Source: Hydrogenophaga aromaticivorans
Lineage (GTDB): Bacteria; Pseudomonadota; Gammaproteobacteria; Burkholderiales; Burkholderiaceae_C
Direction: 5' to 3'
DNA length: 64,000 bases
Assembly (NCBI RefSeq): GCF_013387465.1
Contig: NZ_VYGV01000026.1
Span: forward strand, 116,698-180,697
Positions 51,355-59,992 of the stretch are shown piece after piece. Position numbers and translations under genes: made by a program. Every line of letters starts with the position of its first letter. Within the stretch, counting starts at the first letter, position 1. The notes beneath the pieces were generated by a model. That model was given only the letters and a program-made list of their open reading frames with translations, did no database searches and had not been told where the DNA came from.

Positions 51355-52200
51355 TCAGGCCGTGACGATCCAGCCTTCCAGGGGATCGAACGCGGGCAAG
51401 CCGTAGCGCGGGTGGCCGCTTTCGTGTTGCTGCTGCGCCCAAGCCGCCTGCAACAGGCAGAGCACCGCATCCAGCGCATCGCCGCTGGCGTCGTCGGCCA
51501 GTCTGTCGCGCTGGGCATGCGAGAGTTTCAGGCGCAGGCCGGTGGCCTGCAGCAGCGGCGCCTGGCCGCCCTCCAGCGCGTGGATGAGGGTCTTGCGCGC
51601 GATCAGGCGCTCGGGCGTCTGCTTCGCCTTCTCGTCGCTCTTGTAGCTGGTGGTGCCGAGCACGCTGCGCGCCAGCAGGCCGGGATAGGCCTCCAGGGCC
51701 ACACGCGCCGGGTCACCGGTCTGCAGACCCGGCAAGGTGACACCGGCCGCGATCAGCCGGGGCACACCGGCGTGCAGCATGAACGCCACCGGCGGATTGA
51801 CCCATTTCATGCTCGGGCTCGATCCGGCCGGCCCGTCGGTGACGCGGTGCGCGAACTTGCCACCCACCGGGCGCGCGGAGCAAAAGTCGGCAAAAGTTTC
51901 GCGGATGTCATCGCGGCTGAGGCTGGCGAAGTGAGCCATGTACGCGGTCCAATCGGTCGGCCAGCCCAGCGCCACCACCAGTTCGCGCGGCAAGCCGAAA
52001 GGCAGGTCGAAACCGCCCACCCAGGCGCCAGCGTCCTTCAGGCGATCACCCCAGGCATCGAGCGTCTCAAAGTGCTCGATGCGTTCCAGCAACACCCGGC
52101 CTCGGTCTGTGTGACCAACCGCCAGGGTGATGGGCTTGCGCCGGGACGGCGCACTGGTGAAGTCGCAACCGAGCAGCGTCGGCCGCTGCGGATCAGGCAC
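51355..52200 (-). CDS. DUF429 domain-containing protein
   Basis: A roughly 281-residue protein with the DUF429 pattern: LLGCDFTSAPSRRKPI at the start, GGFDLPFGLPRELV, HRVTDGPAGSSPSMKWVNPPVAFML in the middle, and DALDAVLCLLQAAW near the end. The Asp-containing motifs resemble RNase H-like folds, but no activity is established for the family. The start is GTG at 52200 (or TTG 52206), overlapping the end of the BLUF gene, so it appears to be the last of a folE-BLUF-DUF429 group. Confidence 0.85.
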   Translation of the reverse strand: MPDPQRPTLLGCDFTSAPSRRKPITLAVGHTDRGRVLLERIEHFETLDAWGDRLKDAGAWVGGFDLPFGLPRELVVALGWPTDWTAYMAHFASLSRDDIRETFADFCSARPVGGKFAHRVTDGPAGSSPSMKWVNPPVAFMLHAGVPRLIAAGVTLPGLQTGDPARVALEAYPGLLARSVLGTTSYKSDEKAKQTPERLIARKTLIHALEGGQAPLLQATGLRLKLSHAQRDRLADDASGDALDAVLCLLQAAWAQQQHESGHPRYGLPAFDPLEGWIVTA

Positions 52201-52618
52201 GACCAATGATGCTGGCCGTGGCCATCAGCTCTTCAAGCAGGGCCAGCGAGACCTTGCCCGAGACGCCGTAGGGATCGAACTCCGGGCGCTCGGAGTACTT
52301 GAGCACGATGGATGTGTTGAGCTTGGACAGGTTGACCTGGCCCATGGTCCAGCCGCCAAAGCGGCGCTCGGAGATTTCTTCGTAGTGCAGCAGCACCACG
52401 TCGGTGTGCCGCGCGTCTTCGACAATGTGGTTGTAGAGCTTGTTGACCGCTTCACGACCACCTTCGATCGCCTGCAGGAACACGCCACCGCCGTAGCAGA
52501 GCACGCCGGTGATGCCGTTGCCCATGTTGTGCGAACGCGAGGTTTCGAGCACAGATTCGATGGTCTTGGCGCAATCCTTGTCGATTGCCCGGCTGACATA
52601 AAGCAGGCGTACCAGCAT
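52193..52618 (-). CDS. BLUF-domain blue-light sensor
   Basis: A 141-residue, single-domain flavin photoreceptor. The key BLUF residues fall at the exact relative spacing of AppA: Tyr7, Asn31, Gln49 and Trp90, with Met92. The flavin-binding segments are LLYVSRA, GNGITGVLCYGGGVFLQAIEG and RRFGGWTMG. No output domain is fused, so it acts through a partner protein. It lies 10 bases after folE. The frame extends to 52693, but Met 52618 is the conserved start. Confidence 0.93.
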   Translation of the reverse strand: MLVRLLYVSRAIDKDCAKTIESVLETSRSHNMGNGITGVLCYGGGVFLQAIEGGREAVNKLYNHIVEDARHTDVVLLHYEEISERRFGGWTMGQVNLSKLNTSIVLKYSERPEFDPYGVSGKVSLALLEELMATASIIGRA

Positions 52619-52628
52619 GGTGTTTTCT

Positions 52629-53357
52629 TCAGGAATTGCGTGGAATGAGCGAGAGGAATTCGCGGCGCAGGTTGGGGTCTTTGAGGAACACACCGCGCAT
52701 GACCGAATTGATCATCTTGCTGTCCATGTCTTTCACGCCGCGCCAGGCCATGCAGTAGTGGCTGGCCTCCATGACGATGGCCAGACCGTCGGGCTGGGTC
52801 TTCTCCTGGATCAGATCGGCCAACTGCACCACGGCCTCTTCCTGGATCTGTGGGCGGCCCATGATCCATTCGGCCAGGCGCGCGTATTTCGACAGGCCGA
52901 TCACGTTGGTGTGTTCGTTGGGCATGACGCCGATCCAGATCTTGCCGATGACCGGGCAGAAATGGTGGCTGCAGGCGCTGCGCACGGTGATCGGGCCGAC
53001 GATCATCAGTTCGTTGAGGTGCTCGGCGTTGGGGAATTCGGTGACGCTGGGTCCGTGCACATAGCGGCCGTTGAACACCTCCTTGAGGTACATCTTGGCC
53101 ACCCGGCGTGCGGTGTCGCCGGTGTTGTGGTCGCTCTCGGTGTCGATCACCATGCTGTCGAGCACCCCCTGCATCTTGACCGTCACCTCCTCCAGCAACT
53201 GCTCCAGCTCGCCAGGTTCGATGAAGCCGGCAATGTTGTCGTTGGAGTGAAATCGGTGGCGCGCGGCCTTGATGCGTTCGCGGATTTTGACGGACACGGG
53301 CACGCCCTGGTCATCGTCGATGGTGTCGGCGGTGGTCATGTCAGGTTCGGTTTTCAT
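52629..53357 (-). CDS. folE: GTP cyclohydrolase I
   Basis: A 242-residue enzyme making dihydroneopterin triphosphate from GTP for folate and pterin synthesis. Zinc and catalytic residues are in SACSHHFCPVIGK, and the family blocks NDNIAGF, DTARRVAKMY and IGLSKYARL are present. The N-terminal 30 residues are variable; Met at 53357 or 53339 may be the true start. It is followed closely by the BLUF photoreceptor. Confidence 0.94.
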   Translation of the reverse strand: MKTEPDMTTADTIDDDQGVPVSVKIRERIKAARHRFHSNDNIAGFIEPGELEQLLEEVTVKMQGVLDSMVIDTESDHNTGDTARRVAKMYLKEVFNGRYVHGPSVTEFPNAEHLNELMIVGPITVRSACSHHFCPVIGKIWIGVMPNEHTNVIGLSKYARLAEWIMGRPQIQEEAVVQLADLIQEKTQPDGLAIVMEASHYCMAWRGVKDMDSKMINSVMRGVFLKDPNLRREFLSLIPRNS

Positions 53358-53457
53358 GAGCATGGGTCATGCTAACACCGGGTCCAAAAGCACCGAATAC
53401 TTGGGGGCAACATGGGGTTTTGCAGACCAATCCACCGCACAAAGAGTGCCGAAGCAA

Positions 53458-53552
53458 CGTGCTCACCCAGAACGCTTTGGTCCCGGCTTTGCCGGGCCGC
53501 ATCGCGCTGCCCCCTTCGAGGGGGTCGCGCGCAGCGCGGCGGGGGTGCTTCA
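53458..53552 (-). repeat. Dispersed 3'-flank element, copy G, with 13-bp tandem duplication at its start
   Basis: Lies behind the cardiolipin synthase stop in minus orientation (CACCCCCGCCGCGCTGCGCG, hairpin CCCCCTCGAAGGGGG, hairpin GGCAAAGCC). The 13 bases GGGGGTGCTTCAT at its gene-proximal edge are directly duplicated (53541-53553 and 53554-53566). Confidence 0.8.
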
Positions 53553-53567
53553 TGGGGGTGCTTCATA

Positions 53568-54908
53568 TCAGTATCGATGTCCGGTGAGGAACAGCGTGGC
53601 CCGCATGACGCCAAAGGCCAGCCTGTCCAGCAGGCGCTGGTGCCAGGGGCGCTGCCCGAGCACCTGCGCATCGAGTTGCTGGCCCTCCCGCTCGACGACG
53701 TCGGCCAGCCAGCGGTGCAGCAGGGCGGAGAAGCGGCGGTCCGTGGTCATGACATTGGCCTCGCGCGCGAGCAGCAAGGACAGAGGATCGAGGTTGGTCG
53801 ACCCCACGGTGGCCCAGCGCTGGTCGATCACCGCCACCTTGGCATGCAGGGCGCTGGTCGCGTATTCGTGGATCTCGATGCCGCCGCCGAGCAGCGTCTG
53901 GTAGACCGGCCGGGCGGCACGGTACTGCATGAAATGCTCGTATTTGCCGTGCAGCAACAGACGCACCCGCACACCGCGCTGCGCCGCCATCAGGAGCGCA
54001 CGCCGCAATTTGCGGCCCGGAACGAAATAGGCGTTGGCGATCATGACGTCGTGCCGGGACTCGCCAATGGCCTTGAGGTAGGCACGCTCGATATCGTGAC
54101 GGTGGCTGACGTTGTCCCGCAGCAGCAGCGCGGCACGTGCGTTGTCCACCCCGAGCGGGCCATCGGACAGGGAAGCCGGCGGGCTGCTTTCGCCATCCGG
54201 CTTTCTGTGATTGGCCCCGGTATCCCGATCGGAACCCGCTTCCAGCCGCGCCAGCAGGCGCGAAAAGTCCCCCACCGGCAAGGTTTCGCGCAAAGCCTCC
54301 CAGGCGGCCCTGAATTCGCGCTGCCGTGCCTTGCGCACGGCCTGCAACCGCCACCAGAGCTGCTCCATGGTCTCCACCATGTCGGCCACCACCGGACCGG
54401 CCACCCGCAGTGAAAAATCCAGGCGTGGCGCCACCAGCCGCCCCAGGGCCACGTCATCCTGGTCGTCGATGATGTTGATGCCGCCGCAAAAGCCCACCGT
54501 GCCGTCCACCACACACAGCTTGCGGTGCAGGCGCCGCCAGCGACTCGGGATCAGCAAACCCAGGCGACCCAGCGGCGCGTAGACCCGCAGGCGAACACCC
54601 GCCTGCGCAAAGCGCTTTTTCCACTCGTCGGGAACCCTGGGCGTGCCCACCCCGTCGATCACCAGCCGCACCAGCACGCCGCGCTGTGCCGCGCGTTCCA
54701 GCGCCTGCGCCACGCCCAGCGCCGAACCGGCGAACTCGAAGATGTAGGTTTCGAGATGCACCACCCGGCGCGCAGTGTCCATGGCCTCCACGAGGGCCGG
54801 GAACAGCTCCGCGCCACCCACCAGCAGCAGCAACTGGTTCCCGCTGTGCATCACCGCCTTGCCCTGCGTTGCCGGGCGTCCCTGGGGCGCGGGACGGTCT
54901 GCGATCAC
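53568..54908 (-). CDS. clsB: Cardiolipin synthase B-like phospholipase D family protein
   Basis: A 446-residue protein with two HKD motifs (HRKLCVVDG at about 136 and HAKVAVIDQ at about 370), each followed by the GS/GG-x-N region (GFCGGINI, GSTNLDPLSL). There is no N-terminal membrane helix, as in ClsB rather than ClsA. It joins phosphatidyl groups to form cardiolipin or related lipids. It starts with GTG overlapping the stop of the nuclease-family gene (GTGA). The pair mirrors E. coli ybhO (clsB)-ybhP. Between the HKD halves is a roughly 40-residue low-complexity insertion. Confidence 0.88.
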   Translation of the reverse strand: MIADRPAPQGRPATQGKAVMHSGNQLLLLVGGAELFPALVEAMDTARRVVHLETYIFEFAGSALGVAQALERAAQRGVLVRLVIDGVGTPRVPDEWKKRFAQAGVRLRVYAPLGRLGLLIPSRWRRLHRKLCVVDGTVGFCGGINIIDDQDDVALGRLVAPRLDFSLRVAGPVVADMVETMEQLWWRLQAVRKARQREFRAAWEALRETLPVGDFSRLLARLEAGSDRDTGANHRKPDGESSPPASLSDGPLGVDNARAALLLRDNVSHRHDIERAYLKAIGESRHDVMIANAYFVPGRKLRRALLMAAQRGVRVRLLLHGKYEHFMQYRAARPVYQTLLGGGIEIHEYATSALHAKVAVIDQRWATVGSTNLDPLSLLLAREANVMTTDRRFSALLHRWLADVVEREGQQLDAQVLGQRPWHQRLLDRLAFGVMRATLFLTGHRY

Positions 54909-55633
54909 AACTCGAACTCACCAATCAGCGGCAGGTGATCGGACATGCGTGACCAGGCCCGGCCATGCGGCACATGGGCCGATATCGGCTGGAGGCCGCG
55001 CACGAAGATGCGGTCCAGGTGCAGGAGCGGCAGGCGCGACGGGTAGGTCGGCAGGCGGATGCCGTCAAAGGTGCGCAGGTCCAGCGCCGCCATGGGCTTG
55101 AGCAGCTGTGCGCCCCAATCGTTGAAATCACCCGCCACGATCAGGGGTGCACCCGCCGGAACCTGGGCCGCCACATACTCTCCCAGGCGCTGGACCTGGC
55201 GCTCCCGGCTGGCATGGATCAGGCCCAGATGCACCACCACCACATGAACGTCGGCCCCGTCCACCAGCACTTGCGAATGCAGCAGGCCCCGCTGCTCGAA
55301 CCGGTGGTCCGACACATCGGAGTGCCAGGATTCCACCACCGGCCAGCGCGACAGCAGCGCATTGCCATGTTCCCCATGCCGCGTGACCGCATTGGTCCGG
55401 TAGACCGACTCATAACCCTCGGGCGACAGGTACCCGGCCTGGTCCAGGTCGGGCCAGCGGGTGAAGTGCTTTTCCAGTTTGCGGTGGTGGCGCCGCACTT
55501 CCTGCAGGCAGACGATGTCGGCATCGAACTGCTCGACCGCGTGGGCGAGGTTGTGGATTTCCAGCCGGCGCGCGGGGCCGAGGCCCTGCACGCCTTTGTG
55601 GATGTTGTAGGTCGCGACCCGCAGAATGCTCAT
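54905..55633 (-). CDS. Endonuclease/exonuclease/phosphatase family protein (YbhP-like)
   Basis: A 242-residue EEP-superfamily protein. The metal and catalytic residues are visible: TYNIHKG near residue 8, CLQEVRRH near 43, the His-containing VHLGLIHASRERQV, GDFNDWG near 160, and SDHLPLIGEFEL at the end. The substrate may be a phosphodiester or phosphoinositide-like lipid headgroup; pairing with cardiolipin synthase hints at lipid metabolism, as for ybhP in E. coli. No signal peptide. Confidence 0.88.
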   Translation of the reverse strand: MSILRVATYNIHKGVQGLGPARRLEIHNLAHAVEQFDADIVCLQEVRRHHRKLEKHFTRWPDLDQAGYLSPEGYESVYRTNAVTRHGEHGNALLSRWPVVESWHSDVSDHRFEQRGLLHSQVLVDGADVHVVVVHLGLIHASRERQVQRLGEYVAAQVPAGAPLIVAGDFNDWGAQLLKPMAALDLRTFDGIRLPTYPSRLPLLHLDRIFVRGLQPISAHVPHGRAWSRMSDHLPLIGEFEL

Positions 55634-55687
55634 GCGGACAATGATCGCACGTTGCGCGGGCCTGCGGCGTCCCCACCTGTGCCGGCT

Positions 55688-57847
55688 TCAGAACCCGCTT
55701 TCCCGGATGAAGATCGACGCCAGTCGGCGCAAGGTGCCACTGATCAGCGACTCGGCGTGCCCGTCGATGCGCACCCGAACGGCCGCGACCTGGTGGGCCG
55801 GCAGGGGCTCGTCCAGCACGACGCGCACGCGGAACAGCGCATCGCGCACCACCTGCGTGCGCTCCTGACCCGAGCGGGCGGGTTCGTTCACCGTGGCGAT
55901 CGGCCCACCGTGGTTGGCATCGAGCAGGCTGCTGGGCAAGAGCGTGGTCCGCGACACATCGATGGACTCGATGCGACCTTCCACCCAGGACGGCTGGCCC
56001 GCGAGCCTTCGCGCCCGGACAGTCTGTCCGACCTCCACCCGCGCCAGATCTTCTTCGGGAATGAAGGCGTCGATCACCCAGCGCGAGCTGTCCACCAGCA
56101 TGGCCAGGGGCTCGCGCGATTTGACCCACACGCCGGGCGCCAGGCCATGGTCGACGTCGTGCAACTCGCCGTCGAACGGGGCCCGCAACGTCAGCCGCGC
56201 CCGCTCATCGATGCTGGCCTGTTCTTCGGCCTCGAAATAGGCTTTCTGTGAAGTCAGCAGCTGGCGCTGGGACTCGCCGTCGGGCACACCCATCAACCCG
56301 GCGATCTGGCTTTCGCGGGCCAGCGCCAGCTGGCGCGATTTGCCCTGCGCGATACCCAGCATGCTCGAATCGAGCACAAAGAGCACGTCGCCCGCCTTGA
56401 ACTGGCGCTGGGTCGGCACCGTGACGATCTGCGCGGCAAAGGGCGCATGGATCGTCTGCTGATCGGCCGCATGGATCCAGCCATAGCCGGTGACGCGGCT
56501 GCTGAAGGGGAAGAACAGGATCACCAGGAGCGCCAGCCCGGCCATCACCAGGCCCTTGATCCGCGCTGCGCCGATTTCACCCCGCCTCGCTTTCCAGACC
56601 GCGAGTTCCTTGAACACCGGCTTGGCGATGAACCAGGACAGCTCCAGCACCATGAGCGCGATCCCCAGCAGCTTGAAGAAAAAGACATACACCAGCAGCG
56701 CGATACCGAGGAACACCACCAGCCGGTACAACCAGGTGCCCAGCGCAAACGCCACCAGCGCCCGTCGTTTGGCCAGCGAAAAGCTCTCCGTCCAGGGATC
56801 GTCCAGGCCCAGCAGGCTGCGGCGCAGCCAGACCTTGGCCAGTGCACTGGAACGCTCGTGCAGGTTGGGCAGGTCCAGCAGGTCGCTGAAAATGAAATAG
56901 CCATCGAAACGCATGAACGGGCTGGCGTTGATGGCCAGCGTCATGATCCAGCTGGTGGTGGCCAGAAAGAACATGCCGTTGCGGAACGCTCCGTCGGGCG
57001 CCAGGCTCCAGAGCAAGGTGGCCAGGCTGGCCAGGGCCAGCTCGACCGCGATGCCCGCGCTGGCGATGGCCAGGCGCTGGCGGGGGTCCTTCAACCGCCA
57101 GCTCTCACCCGTGTCGGTGTAGAGCATGGGGAACATCACCAGAAAGGCCACCCCCATGTGCGCCACGCGCACGCCGTAACGGGTCGCGACGGCGGCGTGG
57201 CCGATTTCGTGCACCGTCTTGGCGAACAACAAGGCCAATCCATACCCGAACACCCCGGACCAGGTCATGTTGTCCACCAGCGTGTGCTGGAACACATCCC
57301 ACTGCCGCGAGGCGAGAAACAGGCCGAGCACTGTGACCAAGCCCAACATCCCGAAAACCCAGGGCATCCGCAAACGGGCCAGCAGCGGCTGCAGCGCCGC
57401 CAGCCAGGCCTGAGGCCGGACCAGAGGAACCCGGAAAAACAGGTAGTTGTGCACCATCCACTCGAACAAGGACCGCTTGAGCTGCTGGCTGCGGCCGATG
57501 ACCCGGGCCACATCGGCCTTCGTATCCAGACGAAGCAGCTGGTTGTCGGACAGGAAACCGAGCAGCTGGCGCACGTCCTGCAGGGTCACATTGAGCGGCG
57601 TCTCTGCATTGACCGCCTTCACCAGGGCCGCCGCGTCGTGGTGGGCCCAGTGAACCAGCAGCTCGAAGTCGATCCAGCCGATGCGGTAGAAGCGGTTGTT
57701 GACCGGGTCCTGGATGATCCAGGCGGGTGAGCCGTCCTCGTTGGCGGCCGCCGGAAACATCACGAGTTCGTCGCGGATGCGCGGCAACGGCACCACCTTC
57801 GTCCGCTTGACGCGCCGGGGCAGCGGGATCGTCGCGCTGGTGCTCAC
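55688..57847 (-). CDS. Site-2 protease (M50)-like membrane protein fused to a HlyD-like adaptor
   Basis: A 719-residue fusion. Residues 30-110 form a small mixed-fold region that may be PqqD-like (RIGWIDFELL, GFLSDNQLL). A polytopic M50 part (about 150-445) carries the zinc motif HEIGH (about 213-217) and NASPFMRFDGYF with the third ligand Asp. The C-terminal 260 residues are a HlyD-type adaptor: a barrel-sandwich half (HAPFAAQIVTV), a short helical hairpin, then APFDGELHDV and a beta domain. GTG at 57847 overlaps the upstream stop (GTGA). It is the most distal exporter gene behind a giant adhesin. Its role as the inner-membrane channel or processing protease is inferred; similar fusions are annotated variously as peptidase M50 or RND adaptor. 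Confidence 0.82.
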   Translation of the reverse strand: MSTSATIPLPRRVKRTKVVPLPRIRDELVMFPAAANEDGSPAWIIQDPVNNRFYRIGWIDFELLVHWAHHDAAALVKAVNAETPLNVTLQDVRQLLGFLSDNQLLRLDTKADVARVIGRSQQLKRSLFEWMVHNYLFFRVPLVRPQAWLAALQPLLARLRMPWVFGMLGLVTVLGLFLASRQWDVFQHTLVDNMTWSGVFGYGLALLFAKTVHEIGHAAVATRYGVRVAHMGVAFLVMFPMLYTDTGESWRLKDPRQRLAIASAGIAVELALASLATLLWSLAPDGAFRNGMFFLATTSWIMTLAINASPFMRFDGYFIFSDLLDLPNLHERSSALAKVWLRRSLLGLDDPWTESFSLAKRRALVAFALGTWLYRLVVFLGIALLVYVFFFKLLGIALMVLELSWFIAKPVFKELAVWKARRGEIGAARIKGLVMAGLALLVILFFPFSSRVTGYGWIHAADQQTIHAPFAAQIVTVPTQRQFKAGDVLFVLDSSMLGIAQGKSRQLALARESQIAGLMGVPDGESQRQLLTSQKAYFEAEEQASIDERARLTLRAPFDGELHDVDHGLAPGVWVKSREPLAMLVDSSRWVIDAFIPEEDLARVEVGQTVRARRLAGQPSWVEGRIESIDVSRTTLLPSSLLDANHGGPIATVNEPARSGQERTQVVRDALFRVRVVLDEPLPAHQVAAVRVRIDGHAESLISGTLRRLASIFIRESGF

Positions 57848-59172
57848 AGACCCGTCCACTCCCGCACACTGGCCAGCGGCCGGCGGAACAGGTAGTAGCC
57901 CAACAGCACCCAGTCGCCCGAAATGCGGGCCGTGCCGCGCAGGCCGATGCGCGGCAATTCGGTGTCCTCATCAAAACGCGCGCGCAGCCGGTAAGCGGCG
58001 ACGCCATCCGGACTCAAAGATGCCTGGTAGCTGGCTTCGATCAGGCGACCGGCGCGGGGGCTCAGCGGTTCGGTGTGCAGGAAGAGCCGCACGGGCGACT
58101 CCAGCTCCAGGTTGATGGCATCGGCCACCGACAGCCAGATCAGGATGCCGCCGTCTTCCGGCTGGGCCAGCTGCATGACGCGTTCGCCGGTCTGGACCGG
58201 TCGCCCGAGCCAGTCGTTGGTGTCCGCAAAAATCGCCACACCATCGCGTTCCGCGCGCACCTCGACACGTTGCGCCTGGGTGTCCACGGCGGCCAGCTCG
58301 GCCTCTTTCTCCCGGACCCGCCCCAGCGCCACCGCCACATCGGCCTTGCTCTTCGCGTCGTCGAAGGCGCGCTGCTGGGCGACGTGGGCGTCGGCCCGGG
58401 CAATCTCCAGGCTCTTGAGCGCCACCTGCTGGCGGTTGAGCAACGCGGAATCATCGAGCGAGAACAGCAGGTCACCGGCCTTGACGCGCGCATTGGGCGC
58501 CACCGCGAACGAACCGACCACGCCATCCTGCGGTGCGGCCACCGCCATGGCGTTGAGCGCGATCACCTCGGCGGGCGCCAGCACCGACAGCCGCACCGGA
58601 ACGAACAGGCCCAGCGCCAGCGCGCCGAACAACAGCCAGCGGTTGCGGCGGCTCTTGAACAGCTTGCCGGCCCGGCTCCAGGAGCGCTGCGTGCTCCGGT
58701 GGAGCGCGGCAAAACAATAGCCAAACGTGGCATGCAAGCGCTGCACCAACTGGATGGTCGCATCGTCCCAGGCCTGCTCACGGGCATAGAGCACCATGCC
58801 CTGGGACACGCCGTTCCTGTCGGGCAGGGGCGCCCACAGCAGGTGTTCCGGCAGCCACTCGGCCCAGCTTTTGGCGTCTTCGCCGACAGCATCCGCATGG
58901 TCCAGACAGTGAACCGTCCCGTCGCGCGGCAGGCGCTGGGCAAATTGGCTGAGCCAGACAGCAAACGGCGAATCGTTGGCCACGCTCACCAGTCCGGAAG
59001 CGGCCGCCAGGCGAACCCGATCGCCATCCAGCTCGAACATGGCCGCCTGCCGGTAGGGCGTCAACGCATGGGTTTCGTTGACGATGGTGAAGCGGAGTGC
59101 GGCGAGGGTTTGCGCTTCCAGCGCCCGGGCTTCGATCTGCAGCAGGACGCTCAGATCCGAGACATCAGCCAT
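57844..59172 (-). CDS. HlyD-family periplasmic adaptor with an N-terminal GAF-like domain
   Basis: A 442-residue protein. Residues 1-160 resemble a GAF domain (FELDGDRVRLAAASG, APLPDRNGVSQGMVLYARE), cytoplasmic by position. One transmembrane helix (about 178-198) follows. The periplasmic part has the adaptor lipoyl motif GSFAVAPNARVKAGDLLFSLDD, a coiled-coil hairpin (about 250-310), the second lipoyl half (ERDGVAIFADTNDWLGRPVQTGERVM) and a beta barrel. It thus couples a possible sensor to the adaptor. It overlaps the M50-HlyD gene by 4 bases. Confidence 0.85.
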   Translation of the reverse strand: MADVSDLSVLLQIEARALEAQTLAALRFTIVNETHALTPYRQAAMFELDGDRVRLAAASGLVSVANDSPFAVWLSQFAQRLPRDGTVHCLDHADAVGEDAKSWAEWLPEHLLWAPLPDRNGVSQGMVLYAREQAWDDATIQLVQRLHATFGYCFAALHRSTQRSWSRAGKLFKSRRNRWLLFGALALGLFVPVRLSVLAPAEVIALNAMAVAAPQDGVVGSFAVAPNARVKAGDLLFSLDDSALLNRQQVALKSLEIARADAHVAQQRAFDDAKSKADVAVALGRVREKEAELAAVDTQAQRVEVRAERDGVAIFADTNDWLGRPVQTGERVMQLAQPEDGGILIWLSVADAINLELESPVRLFLHTEPLSPRAGRLIEASYQASLSPDGVAAYRLRARFDEDTELPRIGLRGTARISGDWVLLGYYLFRRPLASVREWTGL

Positions 59173-59181
59173 CGCTCAGGC

Positions 59182-59991
59182 TCACCGCATGCCTGTGAAT
59201 TTCGCCACCCCGCTCATGCCGGGCAGCAGGTCGGCGTGCGACTTCAGCATGGTCGCTTCGAGCTCGATGGTCTGGCTCACCGGATCCACACGGCTGTTGA
59301 TCCGGTGCACCCGTGCGGCGTAGGTGTTGCCGGTTTCATCGATGGTCACCTCGAACTCGTGCCCCATTTTCAGGGTCGACATCCAGTTCGACGGCACGTT
59401 CAGCTTCAGCAACAACAGGCCGCTGCGCACCAGATCGAGCAGGGGTTGTCCGGCGCTGACGGTCATGTGGCTGCGCACGTGCAGCTTGGCTGTCGAGCCG
59501 CTCCAGGGCGCCCGGATCGAGCACTGCGAAATCTGGAACTGGTACAGGTCGATCTGGGCCTTGGCTTTGGCCACCGCGCTGGCGGCCAGGGACACCTCGA
59601 CGTCGCTCGCCTGCTCCAGGCCCTGCATGCGCAACTTGGCTTCGTACTGGTCGGTGGCGGCCGCCAGATCGGCGCTGGCCATGGCCTGGCGGGCACGCGG
59701 CTCGTCGCAATCCAGCGAAACCAGGGTGGCCCCTTGTCTGAAAGGAGCGCCCAGGCCCACGTGGAGCTTGGCGATGCGCCCGGGAACGGGACTGGCCAGC
59801 ACGGTCTCACCCGCCGGTAGCACCAACACCCGCACGGAGGCCGACGCTGCAGCGGGAGCCGCAGCGGACTTGGGTGGATTGGGAGCCGCCCTGGCTGCAC
59901 CGGCCGCGTTGGTCTGGGCGGAAACCGTCAGGGACAGAGCGCCCAGAAACAACACCGCGCCGGTCGCGCGCCAAAGGGATTTGCAGGGCAT
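59182..59991 (-). CDS. Secreted HlyD/RND-type periplasmic adaptor
   Basis: A 269-residue periplasmic protein. The signal peptide (1-25) ends VSAQ. A Pro/Ala linker is followed by the lipoyl half GRIAKLHVGLGAPFRQGATLVSLD, a helical hairpin (about 95-145), APWSGSTAKLHVRSHMTVSAGQPLLDL (second half) and a beta barrel. It belongs to the efflux/RND periplasmic adaptor type, without a membrane anchor. It starts one base after the TolC-like gene stop (TGAcATG); a start 12 bases earlier (60003) is also possible. Confidence 0.87.
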   Translation of the reverse strand: MPCKSLWRATGAVLFLGALSLTVSAQTNAAGAARAAPNPPKSAAAPAAASASVRVLVLPAGETVLASPVPGRIAKLHVGLGAPFRQGATLVSLDCDEPRARQAMASADLAAATDQYEAKLRMQGLEQASDVEVSLAASAVAKAKAQIDLYQFQISQCSIRAPWSGSTAKLHVRSHMTVSAGQPLLDLVRSGLLLLKLNVPSNWMSTLKMGHEFEVTIDETGNTYAARVHRINSRVDPVSQTIELEATMLKSHADLLPGMSGVAKFTGMR

Positions 59992-59992
59992 G

